Origin: Hyphomicrobiales bacterium
Lineage (GTDB): Bacteria > Pseudomonadota > Alphaproteobacteria > Rhizobiales > Kaistiaceae
Length of the DNA: 12,244 nt
Assembly: GCA_017305815.1 (NCBI GenBank)
Contig: JAFKJZ010000525.1
Location: 1-12,244 of the forward strand
Reading direction: 5' to 3'
In this document: positions 1-6,104 of the stretch, in pieces
Position numbering within the stretch: position 1 is the stretch's first letter
Layout: every line of letters begins with the position of its first letter
Notes under the pieces: generated by a model
What the model saw: the letters and a program-made list of their open reading frames with translations, nothing else
Told to the model about the DNA's origin: nothing
Database searches by the model: none
Position numbers and translations under genes: made by a program

Positions 1-163
1 GCGGCAGCGATTTCATCGCGACCGCGAGCAGGCCGAAACTGACGATCATTGCGAGGATGGTGATGACGGACGGGGTCAGCTTGCTGAAGCCGTCCGAGTA
101 TTTCATCGTCGAAGCCCAGACGACTTCGAAGATGCCGGCGAGAACGAGATAGATCCAGGCCAT
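1..163 (-). CDS. sugE: Guanidinium exporter Gdx/SugE (SMR family), N-terminal part
   Basis: Only the first 54 codons are in the window; the gene runs off the left edge (family length is about 105 residues). The protein starts MAWIYLVLAGIFEVVWAS and continues with KYSDGFSKLTPSVITILAMI and LLAVAMKSLP. Glu13 in the first membrane helix is the conserved coupling glutamate of small multidrug resistance proteins, and the KYSDGF.KLTPS stretch is typical of the SugE/Gdx branch rather than the EmrE/QacE drug pumps. Gdx proteins are dual-topology inner-membrane dimers that export guanidinium in exchange for protons (family knowledge). The start at 163 has a strong AGGAGGG ribosome site (168-174). A promoter and a guanidine-II-like riboswitch lie directly upstream, which supports the guanidinium assignment independently. 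Confidence 0.88.
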   Translation of the reverse strand, partial: MAWIYLVLAGIFEVVWASTMKYSDGFSKLTPSVITILAMIVSFGLLAVAMKSLP

Positions 164-234
164 CGGGCCCTCCTGCGAAAGGGCCGGGCCGTCCCGGACA
201 TGGTTCCCGATTTGGGGAGGTCGTTCCTCTTCCC
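164..234 (-). promoter_or_regulatory. Guanidine-II (mini-ykkC) riboswitch candidate
   Basis: Read on the minus strand, the leader has two hairpins with ACGR-type loops. P1 (214-234) has stem GAGG/CCTC (226-229 with 217-220), loop AACGA, and an outer GGG/CCC after an AA bulge. P2 (184-197) is CCGGG-ACGG-CCCGG, a perfect five-pair stem with an ACGG tetraloop. They are 16 nt apart. Two hairpins with ACGR loops define mini-ykkC, the guanidine-II riboswitch, often found before sugE/gdx genes. An alternative helix GGCCCT/AGGGCC (180-185 with 166-171) would bury part of the AGGAGGG ribosome site and shares bases 184-185 with P2. Ligand-stabilised P2 would therefore release the ribosome site (inferred translational ON switch). 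The five-base P1 loop is slightly irregular. Confidence 0.75.
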
Positions 235-238
235 GTTT

Positions 239-267
239 ATATACTTATGCCGCTGCGCCGGGGCAAG
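239..267 (-). promoter_or_regulatory. Sigma-70-type promoter for sugE/gdx
   Basis: Minus strand: -35 CTTGCC (262-267), a 17-base spacer, then -10 GTATAT (239-244). This closely matches the rhizobial housekeeping pattern CTTGAC-N17-CTATAT. Transcription would start near 232-234, exactly at the first base of riboswitch hairpin P1. It lies just downstream of the dhaK stop codon, so the exporter has its own promoter. Confidence 0.6.
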
Positions 268-276
268 GCGCGCCCC

Positions 277-1977
277 TCAGCCGAGGGCGCGCCGGATCGC
301 CTGCAGCCAGACGACGACAGCCTCCGCGCCTGGATCGGCAACGCCGACCACCCGCGCCCCGAGATAGCTGGAACGTCCGCGGCGCGAGGCGGTCGAGGAC
401 GAATCGCGCACGCCCTGCTGCGCGGCCTCGATCGCCCGTCCGAGCCGCCCGAGGCCATCGCCGGACGAGGACGGCTCCGCCTCCAGCACGGCCGCGGCAG
501 GCAGCAGCGCGTCGAGCATGGTCCGGTCGCCGATCCGCGCGTCGCCCAGTTGCGCGATGGCGCGCGCGCCTTCGCCAAGCGCGCGCGACCAGTCGCCCCG
601 GCCCGGCGCGTCGATCGCCTGCAGCGTCGCCGCGGCACGAAGCAGCCCGGCCGCATAGAGCGCGCCGGAGGTGCCGCCCACCGTGCGGCGGATGATGGCA
701 GAGAGGCTGCGCAGCAGTTCGGCCGGATGCTGGCCGGCCAGCGCGTCCAGCTCACTCCCGATCGCCGCGGCGCCCCGCGCGAGATTGAGGCCGAGGTCGC
801 CGTCGCCGACCTGCTGGTCGAGCCCGGTCAGATAGGGCTCCGCCTCGCCGAGTGCGTCGATGACCTGCTGCAGAGAAGCGCGGATCCGGGGATCGCTGGC
901 TGGCGCGACGCCCGATTTCGGCGCGGACGCCGCCTGGCGCGCCGCCACACGGCGGACGACGCCGCCCTCGCCTGCCAGCCCCGGCCAGGCCGGCGCGGCG
1001 GCCGGCGCGCGGAGCGCTTCCAGCATCGAGCCGGAGAGCTTCAGCGCCGTGATCGAACAACCGGCCATCTCGATCGCCGTCAGGAAGGTGCCGACCCAGA
1101 CGGCGTCGACGACGAGGCCGCGCCGGGCCGCCTGGTCCAGCGTTTCCCGCGCGACGATGGCCATCTCCATGCCGGGGGTGGCGCCGAGATTGTTGACGAG
1201 CAGCGCGACGCGGTCTCCCGGCGCAAGTTCCAGGAAATCGAAGACCCGCGCGCAGAGCCGCCGCACGATGTCGGCGGCGTCGGTGAAGCGCTCGCGAGCG
1301 ACGCCGGCCTCGCCATGAATGCCGAGACCGAGCTCGATCTCGTCCTCGGCAAGGGTGAAATTGGGCTTGCCGGCCGCCGGGACGATGCAGGGCGACAGGC
1401 CGACGCCCATGGTCGCCAGATGGTCGATCGCCTGCTGCGCCGCGCGGGCGACATCCGTGAGCGGCTGGCCCGCCTCGGCGGCGGCGCCGGCGATCTTGTG
1501 GACCAGCACGGTTCCGGCAAGGCCACGCCGGCCGGCGGTCTCCGACGCCTCGGCCAGCGCCACATCGTCGGCGACGACCACCATCCGCACGTCGAGCCCC
1601 TCGGCGCGGGCGATCTCGGCGGCGAGGCCGAAATTCAGCCGGTCTCCGGTATAGTTCTTGACGATCAGCAGGGCGCCGGCCGGCCCGGTCACGGTGCGGA
1701 TGGCGGCGAGCACGGCATCGGTGGAGGGCGAGGTGAACACGTCGCCGCAGACGGCGGCGGTCAACAGGCCCTCGCCGACATAGCCGGCATGGGCCGGCTC
1801 GTGGCCGGAGCCGCCACCCGAGATCAGCGCCACCTTGCCGGCGTCGCGCAGCGCGGCGAAATCGGCACGGACGACGACGCGCGCCCCGTCGAGGACCGCC
1901 AGGTGATTCGAGGCGGCCACGATGCCCTCGATCATCTCGTCGACGACGGCCCCCGTCGTGTTGATCAGCTTCTTCAC
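277..1977 (-). CDS. dhaK: Dihydroxyacetone kinase, fused DhaK-DhaL (ATP-dependent)
   Basis: A 566-residue cytosolic kinase phosphorylating dihydroxyacetone (or a related short ketose) to its phosphate using ATP. The DhaK substrate domain (about 1-330) has GGGSGHEP at 54-61, Asp112 in KNYTGDRLNF, and His221 in GLGIHGEAG, the histidine that binds the substrate covalently as a hemiaminal. An Ala/Pro-rich linker (about 324-360) leads into the DhaL nucleotide domain (about 365-566), with LDQQVGDGDLG supplying the Mg-binding aspartates (387, 392, 394), GGTSGALY near 434 and GDRTMLDALLPA near 483. The fused form uses ATP directly, unlike PTS-linked DhaK/DhaL/DhaM. The start is GTG with ribosome site GGGAGGAG just upstream. 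No glycerol gene is visible nearby, so the pathway (glycerol or sugar catabolism) is inferred. It is divergent from the inhibitor gene at 2090. Confidence 0.93.
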   Translation of the reverse strand: MKKLINTTGAVVDEMIEGIVAASNHLAVLDGARVVVRADFAALRDAGKVALISGGGSGHEPAHAGYVGEGLLTAAVCGDVFTSPSTDAVLAAIRTVTGPAGALLIVKNYTGDRLNFGLAAEIARAEGLDVRMVVVADDVALAEASETAGRRGLAGTVLVHKIAGAAAEAGQPLTDVARAAQQAIDHLATMGVGLSPCIVPAAGKPNFTLAEDEIELGLGIHGEAGVARERFTDAADIVRRLCARVFDFLELAPGDRVALLVNNLGATPGMEMAIVARETLDQAARRGLVVDAVWVGTFLTAIEMAGCSITALKLSGSMLEALRAPAAAPAWPGLAGEGGVVRRVAARQAASAPKSGVAPASDPRIRASLQQVIDALGEAEPYLTGLDQQVGDGDLGLNLARGAAAIGSELDALAGQHPAELLRSLSAIIRRTVGGTSGALYAAGLLRAAATLQAIDAPGRGDWSRALGEGARAIAQLGDARIGDRTMLDALLPAAAVLEAEPSSSGDGLGRLGRAIEAAQQGVRDSSSTASRRGRSSYLGARVVGVADPGAEAVVVWLQAIRRALG

Positions 1978-2089
1978 GTCTTGCTCCTCCCGAACCTCGC
2001 GTCCAGCCCCGCGTTTCCCCCGTCCCGCCTGCCTTGCCCGGCCGAGAAAGCCGTGTCACTCATCAAGGCAACAACCGGAGGAGCGGGGC

Positions 2090-2464
2090 ATGCGATTGAT
2101 CATCGGCGTTGCATTTCTGGTTGCCAGCTGCATCGCGTCCGTCGCCAGCGAAGCTTACGCCGAAAAGCTGAAGGGCAAGTTCGATATCTGGGAAGACTTC
2201 GAAGGCGGCAGGGTCTGCCCGGTCACGCTCAGCGACGAGACGGCGATCGGCGGTTTCGCGCTCGAGGGCGACGAGGCGTGCCTCGCCGAACTGAAGCTCG
2301 GCGGCGATCCCGCCGCCTGGTTCATCGACGGGGAAGGATCCTTCGTCCTGATCGACGCGACCCGCCATGCGCTCGTCCGCTTCAACGCGCTGGAGGACGG
2401 CTCCTTCTACGCCGACCGGAGCGCCGAGGGCCTCGACAACCTCAACCTGACGCCCGCGAGCTGA
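2090..2464 (+). CDS. Secreted AprI/Inh-family metalloprotease inhibitor-like protein
   Basis: A 124-residue exported protein starting at the ATG with ribosome site GGAGGAG upstream (about 2078-2084). Residues 1-24 form a signal sequence (hydrophobic LIIGVAFLVAS, then AYA before E25). V11-A12-S13-C14 could instead be a lipobox, making it a lipoprotein; both are possible. The mature part resembles AprI/Inh inhibitors: about one hundred residues, a cysteine pair (C43, C64), an AAWFIDGEGSFVLID strand pair and GSFYAD near the end. In Pseudomonas, Erwinia and Serratia these small beta-barrel proteins sit in the periplasm and block serralysin-type zinc proteases. No such protease is encoded in the window, so the target is unknown. 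The family call rests on overall pattern, not on a unique motif. Confidence 0.72.
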   Translation: MRLIIGVAFLVASCIASVASEAYAEKLKGKFDIWEDFEGGRVCPVTLSDETAIGGFALEGDEACLAELKLGGDPAAWFIDGEGSFVLIDATRHALVRFNALEDGSFYADRSAEGLDNLNLTPAS

Positions 2465-2625
2465 TGCCGGCAGGCCGGAGCCGAATTCCCGCAGCCCGAA
2501 TCCCGACCGCTTCCCGCCCGCGCGCAGGAAGATCCGCACCAAGGCGAGAATCGCGCTAGAATTGCCTGCCCGCAAGGATTGCGCGTGCGTGATTGATTCC
2601 GTTGGTCGTCACATGGGAGGTCAAC

Positions 2626-2877
2626 ATGAGTGGCACTGGCGTTGGCTGGATCGCAGCCATCATCATCGGCGGCATCGCCGGCTGGATCGCGTCGAACATC
2701 ATGAAGAGCGATACCGGCCTGCTCACCAACATCATTCTCGGCATCGTCGGCGCGGCGATCGCGAGCTTCCTGTTCGGCCTGATCGGCGTCGGATTCGCCG
2801 GCTGGCTCGGTTACCTGATCGCCGGACTGGTCGGCGCCTGCATCCTGATCGGCGTGGTTCGAGCCGTCAGTCGCTAG
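2626..2877 (+). CDS. GlsB/YeaQ/YmgE-family small membrane protein
   Basis: An 83-residue, glycine-rich integral membrane protein with three hydrophobic segments at about 4-24, 32-54 and 57-78. The pattern IIIGGIAGWIAS, then GLLTNIILGIVGAAIASFL, then G.G..GWLGYLIAGLVGACILI is characteristic of the GlsB/YeaQ/YmgE family (transglycosylase-associated protein family), which is linked to stress response but has no established activity. The ATG at 2626 is chosen because GGGAGG (2615-2620) is well spaced before it; an in-frame upstream start at 2593 would add eleven residues without a ribosome site. A single-gene unit is likely, followed by an intergenic repeat with a long hairpin. Confidence 0.88.
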   Translation: MSGTGVGWIAAIIIGGIAGWIASNIMKSDTGLLTNIILGIVGAAIASFLFGLIGVGFAGWLGYLIAGLVGACILIGVVRAVSR

Positions 2878-2975
2878 AGCGCTTTCGAGCGAAATGGATA
2901 CCGGTTCGCGAAAAGAACGCGACAAGACAACGAGTTGGATCGTTTCGTCGTTTTCCGTGAAACGATGAAGCGATC
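2878..2975. repeat. Rhizobial-type dispersed intergenic repeat with hairpin
   Basis: The stretch after the glsB stop begins AGCGCTTTCGAGCGAA and contains GGATACCGGTTCGCG. I recall these as a high-copy intergenic repeat of Rhizobiales genomes (RIME-like mosaic elements). The second half (2938-2975) folds into a 16-pair stem with two G-T wobbles and a 6-base loop. Copy number cannot be checked in one window. The hairpin lacks a T-tract, so any terminator role is uncertain. Confidence 0.55.
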
Positions 2976-3210
2976 TGGCTCGGTGTCTGGAGTGGCAAGA
3001 GCGGCCGGCTGCAGTCATCCGCTTGCGCGCCGTCGAGCCCGGCCATGTACTGGGGAATTCGCACCGGCCCATATCAGCCGAGCGTTCGCGTGCGCGCACG
3101 CCGCTTGGAACAAGGGAGCCGGCTCACGATCCCGACCCGCGTCGGCGCGGCTGGCGTCGGCCTTGACCGGAAGCGAATGACCTTCGGAAACTTGGGAGAT
3201 TTGGAAAGGA
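2976..3210. other. Intergenic stretch without a visible gene
   Basis: Between the repeat and the tRNA gene I see no open frame with a ribosome site, no convincing hairpin-plus-T terminator and no promoter. Short frames here are unsupported. Confidence 0.5.
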
Positions 3211-3285
<75 letters not shown>

Positions 3286-3328
3286 ATCCTTTTCGTCGCG
3301 ACCGGCGGGACCGGCGGCGTGAGCGAGG

Positions 3329-3357
3329 GTATACAGGGCGATTTCCGAAGCTTCAAG
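3329..3357 (-). promoter_or_regulatory. Promoter for tRNA-Val
   Basis: Minus strand: -35 CTTGAA (3352-3357), 17-base spacer, -10 GTATAC (3329-3334). The predicted start is near 3322, giving a leader of about 37 nt before the tRNA 5' end. Confidence 0.55.
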
Positions 3358-3386
3358 CCTCGTTTTTCGACCCTGTTGAAAACTCC

Positions 3387-3746
3387 TCAGGCGGCCAGCA
3401 GCCGCTCCACCTCGTTGACGAGGTCGCGCAGGTGGAACGGCTTCGACAGCACCTTGGCATCCTTGGGCGCGTTCGAATCCGGATTGAGCGCGACGGCGGC
3501 GAAGCCGGTGATGAACATCACCTTCAGGTCGGGGTCGAGTTCGGTGGCGCGGCGGGCCAGTTCGATGCCGTCCATCTCCGGCATGACGATGTCGGTCAGG
3601 AGCAGGGTGAAGGGCTCTTCGCGGATGCGCTCATAGGCGCTGCGGCCATTGTCGAAGGACACGACATCATAGCCGGCATTCTGCAGCGCCTTCGCCAGAA
3701 AGCGGCGCATGTCGTTGTCGTCTTCGGCAAGCAGGATGCGGTTCAT
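3387..3746 (-). CDS. cpdR: CpdR single-domain response regulator
   Basis: A 119-residue stand-alone receiver domain. It starts NRILLAEDDNDMRRFLAKAL and carries acidic pocket D9/D10, phosphoacceptor D52 in LLTDIVMPEMDGIELARR, the FITGFAAVAL switch region and the conserved lysine in LSKPFHLRDLV. Near-identity to Caulobacter and Sinorhizobium CpdR over these stretches makes the call firm. Unphosphorylated CpdR acts as an adaptor for the ClpXP protease and controls turnover of cell-cycle proteins; the CckA-ChpT phosphorelay switches it off (family knowledge). The C-terminus ends in LLAA; a terminal Ala-Ala has been linked to ClpXP degradation of Caulobacter CpdR. The start at 3746 fits the family length; an in-frame ATG at 3758 adds four residues. 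Neither has a clear ribosome site. Confidence 0.93.
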   Translation of the reverse strand: MNRILLAEDDNDMRRFLAKALQNAGYDVVSFDNGRSAYERIREEPFTLLLTDIVMPEMDGIELARRATELDPDLKVMFITGFAAVALNPDSNAPKDAKVLSKPFHLRDLVNEVERLLAA

Positions 3747-3818
3747 CAGGAAATCCATGGCTGGACGGTCGATCTCGTTCGCCAGCGGGACCGGGGACAA
3801 CGGGTCGGCGGTGCGGCG

Positions 3819-3848
3819 CTTGGCGATTGGGTTCTTGGCGATTTGGTT
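3819..3848. repeat. Two-copy 15-bp tandem repeat upstream of cpdR
   Basis: CTTGGCGATTGGGTT (3819-3833) is followed directly by CTTGGCGATTTGGTT (3834-3848), differing at one base. It lies 73-102 bases upstream of the cpdR start, within the likely cpdR control region. Confidence 0.8.
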
Positions 3849-3972
3849 ATTGAATTACGGCTGAACGAAGTAAAGATCGGGTGAATGGCGCGAAACTTCG
3901 CTGCCCGAACCGCTCCGGACGACATAAGCTGGCCTCCTTCGTATGGAATCGGGGCTCGCCCGCCGCAACTTC

Positions 3973-3978
3973 AAGGAG
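3973..3978 (+). promoter_or_regulatory. Ribosome site pointing to a non-ATG start
   Basis: AAGGAG stands 7 bases before an in-frame ATC (3986-3988); no ATG, GTG or TTG is in frame at normal spacing. An in-frame ACG at 3980, one base change from ATG, is only 1 base away. Confidence 0.5.
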
Positions 3979-3985
3979 AACGACC

Positions 3986-4876
3986 ATCGACGCCGCGCCG
4001 GATTTCGAGAATGCGCTGCCCTTCGAGGTTGTGGCCCCGGCCGAGCAGCGCATTCCCTTCGTGTTCAATTCGCCGCATAGCGGCCGCGTCTATCCGACCG
4101 CCTTCCTGGAGGCGTCGAAGCTCGACGAGCGGACGCTGCGCCGATCGGAAGACACGTTCGTCGACGAGTTGTTCGCCTCGGTCGTGCCGCTCGGCGCGCC
4201 GCTGATGCGCGCGCATTTCCCGCGCGCTTGGCTGGACGTGAACCGCGAGCCCTACGAGCTCGATCCGCGCATGTTCGAGGGCGACCTGCCGCCCTATGCC
4301 AATATCCGCTCGCTGCGGGTCGCAGGCGGCCTCGGCACCATCGCCCGCGTCGTCTCGGAGAACGTCGAGATCTATGCCGAGCCGATGCCGGTGGCCGAGG
4401 CGCTGCTCCGGATCGAGACGATCTACAAGCCGTATCACGAGCGGCTGCGCCAGACGCTGGCGACGACGCATGAGCGCTTCGGCTATTGCGTGCTGGTCGA
4501 TTGCCATTCGATGCCGTCCACGGTGCGGACCCTGCCCGGGCGGGCGCGGGCCGACATCGTGCTGGGCGACCGCTACGGCACCAGCTGCGCGACGGAGATA
4601 TCGGAAGCCGCCTATGCGCTCCTGACCGACGCCGGCTATGCCGTCGCCCGCAACAAGCCCTATGCCGGCGGCTTCATCACCGAGCATTACGGCCGGCCGG
4701 GCCGCGGCCTGCATGCGCTGCAGATTGAGATCAATCGCGGTCTCTACATGAACGAGCGGACGCTGCAGCCGAATGCCGGCTATGACCGGCTCGCCGCCGA
4801 CCTGGCGAACTTCGCAGCCGCGCTGTCGAGCCTGCCCGACGCGCCGTTCTATCCGCTCGCCGAGGCGGCCGAATAG
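3986..4876 (+). CDS. N-formylglutamate amidohydrolase
   Basis: About 296 residues; a cytosolic amidohydrolase. The family splits N-formyl-L-glutamate into formate and glutamate (last step of one histidine-degradation route); in rhizobia such proteins also occur outside hut operons, as here. Visible family features: PFVFNSPHSGRVYP, DTFVDELFA, HFPRAWLDVNREPYELDP, the VDCHSMPS metal/active-site segment, DIVLGDRYGTSC, and GGFITEHYGRPG near the end. The start is a problem. Homologues begin about ten residues before PFEVVAPAEQ, which points to 3980-3986, where only ACG and ATC occur. The GTG at 3881 would add 35 unlikely residues without a ribosome site; a GTG near 4031 would trim the domain. I give ATC at 3986 because AAGGAG sits at ideal distance. 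Divergent from cpdR. Confidence 0.88.
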   Translation: MDAAPDFENALPFEVVAPAEQRIPFVFNSPHSGRVYPTAFLEASKLDERTLRRSEDTFVDELFASVVPLGAPLMRAHFPRAWLDVNREPYELDPRMFEGDLPPYANIRSLRVAGGLGTIARVVSENVEIYAEPMPVAEALLRIETIYKPYHERLRQTLATTHERFGYCVLVDCHSMPSTVRTLPGRARADIVLGDRYGTSCATEISEAAYALLTDAGYAVARNKPYAGGFITEHYGRPGRGLHALQIEINRGLYMNERTLQPNAGYDRLAADLANFAAALSSLPDAPFYPLAEAAE

Positions 4877-4925
4877 GCCGACCGGAACGGAAAGCCCGAA
4901 CGGATCGACGCTACGCTGCGGACAG

Positions 4926-4957
4926 AAAAAAGGGCCGCTCGTCAAACGAGGCGGCCC
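4926..4957 (-). terminator. Rho-independent terminator of the small RNA
   Basis: On the minus strand GGGCCGC and CGGCCC-type arms pair through 11 base pairs with one bulged base, loop near 4943-4945, followed by TTTTTT (4926-4931). It also faces the end of the plus-strand amidohydrolase gene, but the T-tract serves the minus strand only. Confidence 0.85.
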
Positions 4958-5018
4958 AAGTCTAGGGAGGAAACGCCCAAGAAGGGCAGCGGTAGATCGA
5001 CGCCAATCGATGTACCGC
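4926..5018 (-). ncRNA. mmgR: mmgR/suhB-type small RNA (alpha-r8 family)
   Basis: Read on the minus strand: a 5' hairpin (4989-5018) with 11 pairs around one C-C mismatch and loop TTGGCG; a short GCCC-TTCTT-GGGC hairpin (4975-4987); the unpaired 10-mer TTTCCTCCCT (4964-4973); then a terminator hairpin (4932-4957) and six Ts (4926-4931). To my recollection TTTCCTCCCT between two hairpins is the signature of the alpha-r8 sRNA mmgR (Rfam suhB motif), which limits polyhydroxybutyrate storage in Sinorhizobium meliloti. The 10-mer is complementary to ribosome sites and could base-pair with mRNAs. Position between the amidohydrolase and an inositol-monophosphatase-family gene also fits the Sinorhizobium locus. 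The 5' end is estimated from the hairpin; length is about 93 nt. Confidence 0.8.
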
Positions 5019-5244
5019 ACCGCAATAAGTTGCGCTTGCACTGCAAAAAGATCAAGAGGCTTTGCAACGTGACCGATGTCGCACCCTTCCGCGAGGGCGG
5101 TCGAACGCCGCGCAGCAGCGGAAGCGCCCCGGATGCGATTGAAATAGACATTTAAAATCAGCCTGTTAGATATCCGAAATCGAATGGCGCGATGCTATGC
5201 GGACAGCGCATGGCTCGCATGCAGAGCCCCTGGGAGCCCGCCTG

Positions 5245-6011
5245 ATGACCGATCCGAACCTGATCGCCTTCCTCGACCGGCTGGCAGATTCTGCCGGAAA
5301 AGCAATCATGCCGCATTTTCGGGCGCTCGATTCGATCGAGAACAAGGCGGCTACCGGCTTCGATCCCGTCACCGTCGGCGACCGCGCAGCCGAACAGGCG
5401 CTGCGGGCGCTGATCAACGAGCACTATCCCGAGCACGGCATCATGGGCGAGGAGTTCGGCAATGAGCGGCTCGACGCCGAAAATGTCTGGGTGCTCGATC
5501 CGATCGACGGCACCCGCGCCTTCATCTCCGGCCTGCCCGTCTGGGGCACGCTGATCGGGCTGACCACCGGCGGCACGCCGTCGCTCGGCATGATGGCGCA
5601 GCCCTTCACCGGCGAGCGCTTCGCCGGCGATGGCACGCGCTCCTGGTATCGCGGTCCGGAGGGCGAGCGGACGCTGCGGACGCGCCCCTGCGGTGGCCCA
5701 CCACCACCCCGGCGCTGTTCAAGGGCGCCGACCGCGAGGCCTATGATCGCGTCGAGAGCCAGGTCCGGCTCGTGCGCTATGGCTGCGACTGCTACGCCTA
5801 CTGCATGGTGGCGGCCGGCTTCGTCGACGCCGTCATCGAGGTCGGCCTGCATCCCTATGACATCGTGGCGCTGATCCCGGTGATCGAGGGCGCCGGCGGC
5901 CGCGTCACCAGCTGGGACGGCGGCTCGGCTGCGGCGGGCGGCCGCGTGGTCGCCAGCGGCGATCCCCGCCTGCACGACCAGATCCTCGAAACGCTGAACC
6001 GCGCCGGCTGA
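5245..6011 (+). pseudogene. hisN: Histidinol-phosphatase-like (inositol monophosphatase family), frameshifted
   Basis: Two adjoining frames together encode one inositol-monophosphatase-fold protein. Frame one (from ATG 5245, ribosome site GGGAG at 5232) gives MTDPNLIAFLDRLADSAG, the metal-binding GEEFG and LDPIDGTRAF motifs, and runs to TRPC near 5691. The rest, in another frame from about 5697, gives TTTPALFKG, RYGCDCYAYCMVAAG and HPYDIVALIPVIEGAGG, then stops at 6009. Read straight on, frame one yields a Pro/Arg-rich tail ending at 5874. Homologues I recall have eight to ten residues between C and TT.P.LF; only 8 bases are here, so about 19-22 bases seem lost, not one base. Intact enzymes hydrolyse histidinol phosphate in histidine synthesis. 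Either a real deletion or an assembly error; all metal ligands are still encoded. Confidence 0.82.
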
Positions 6012-6022
6012 GGCAGGAAACG

Positions 6023-6051
6023 CTTCACCTCTCCCTGAGGGAGAGGTGAAG
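6023..6051. repeat. Perfect 13-bp palindrome between convergent genes
   Basis: CTTCACCTCTCCC (6023-6035), loop TGA, then its exact complement (6039-6051). The core CCTCTCCCTGAGGGAGAGG is one I recall as a dispersed intergenic palindrome in many alphaproteobacterial genomes. No T-tract follows on either strand, so it is not a standard terminator, though it sits between converging genes. Confidence 0.7.
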
Positions 6052-6104
6052 GTTAGCAGGACCGCGAGGCCGGCGCCCCCTCGCGAAACCGCTTCCGACC
6101 GCCG

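Noticed and set aside
260..276. GGGGC/GCCCC hairpin after dhaK as a terminator
   Set aside because: Only five pairs, no T-tract, and it overlaps the better-supported sugE promoter.
247..2559. Long plus-strand open frame of 770 codons opposite dhaK
   Set aside because: It is antisense to a kinase with complete family motifs; high GC makes stop codons rare in the opposite frames. The product is Arg/Gly-rich, has no recognisable domain, and runs through the inhibitor gene.
4964..4973. AGGGAGGAAA read as a plus-strand ribosome site
   Set aside because: No plausible gene follows at the right distance; on the minus strand it is the conserved 10-mer of the sRNA.
3971..5041. Minus-strand open frame of 356 codons opposite the amidohydrolase
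   Set aside because: Antisense shadow; it also crosses the sRNA and its terminator.
5691..5874. Programmed frameshift in the phosphatase gene
   Set aside because: No slippery heptamer or downstream pseudoknot is visible, and 8-10 conserved residues appear missing, so a deletion or assembly error is more likely.
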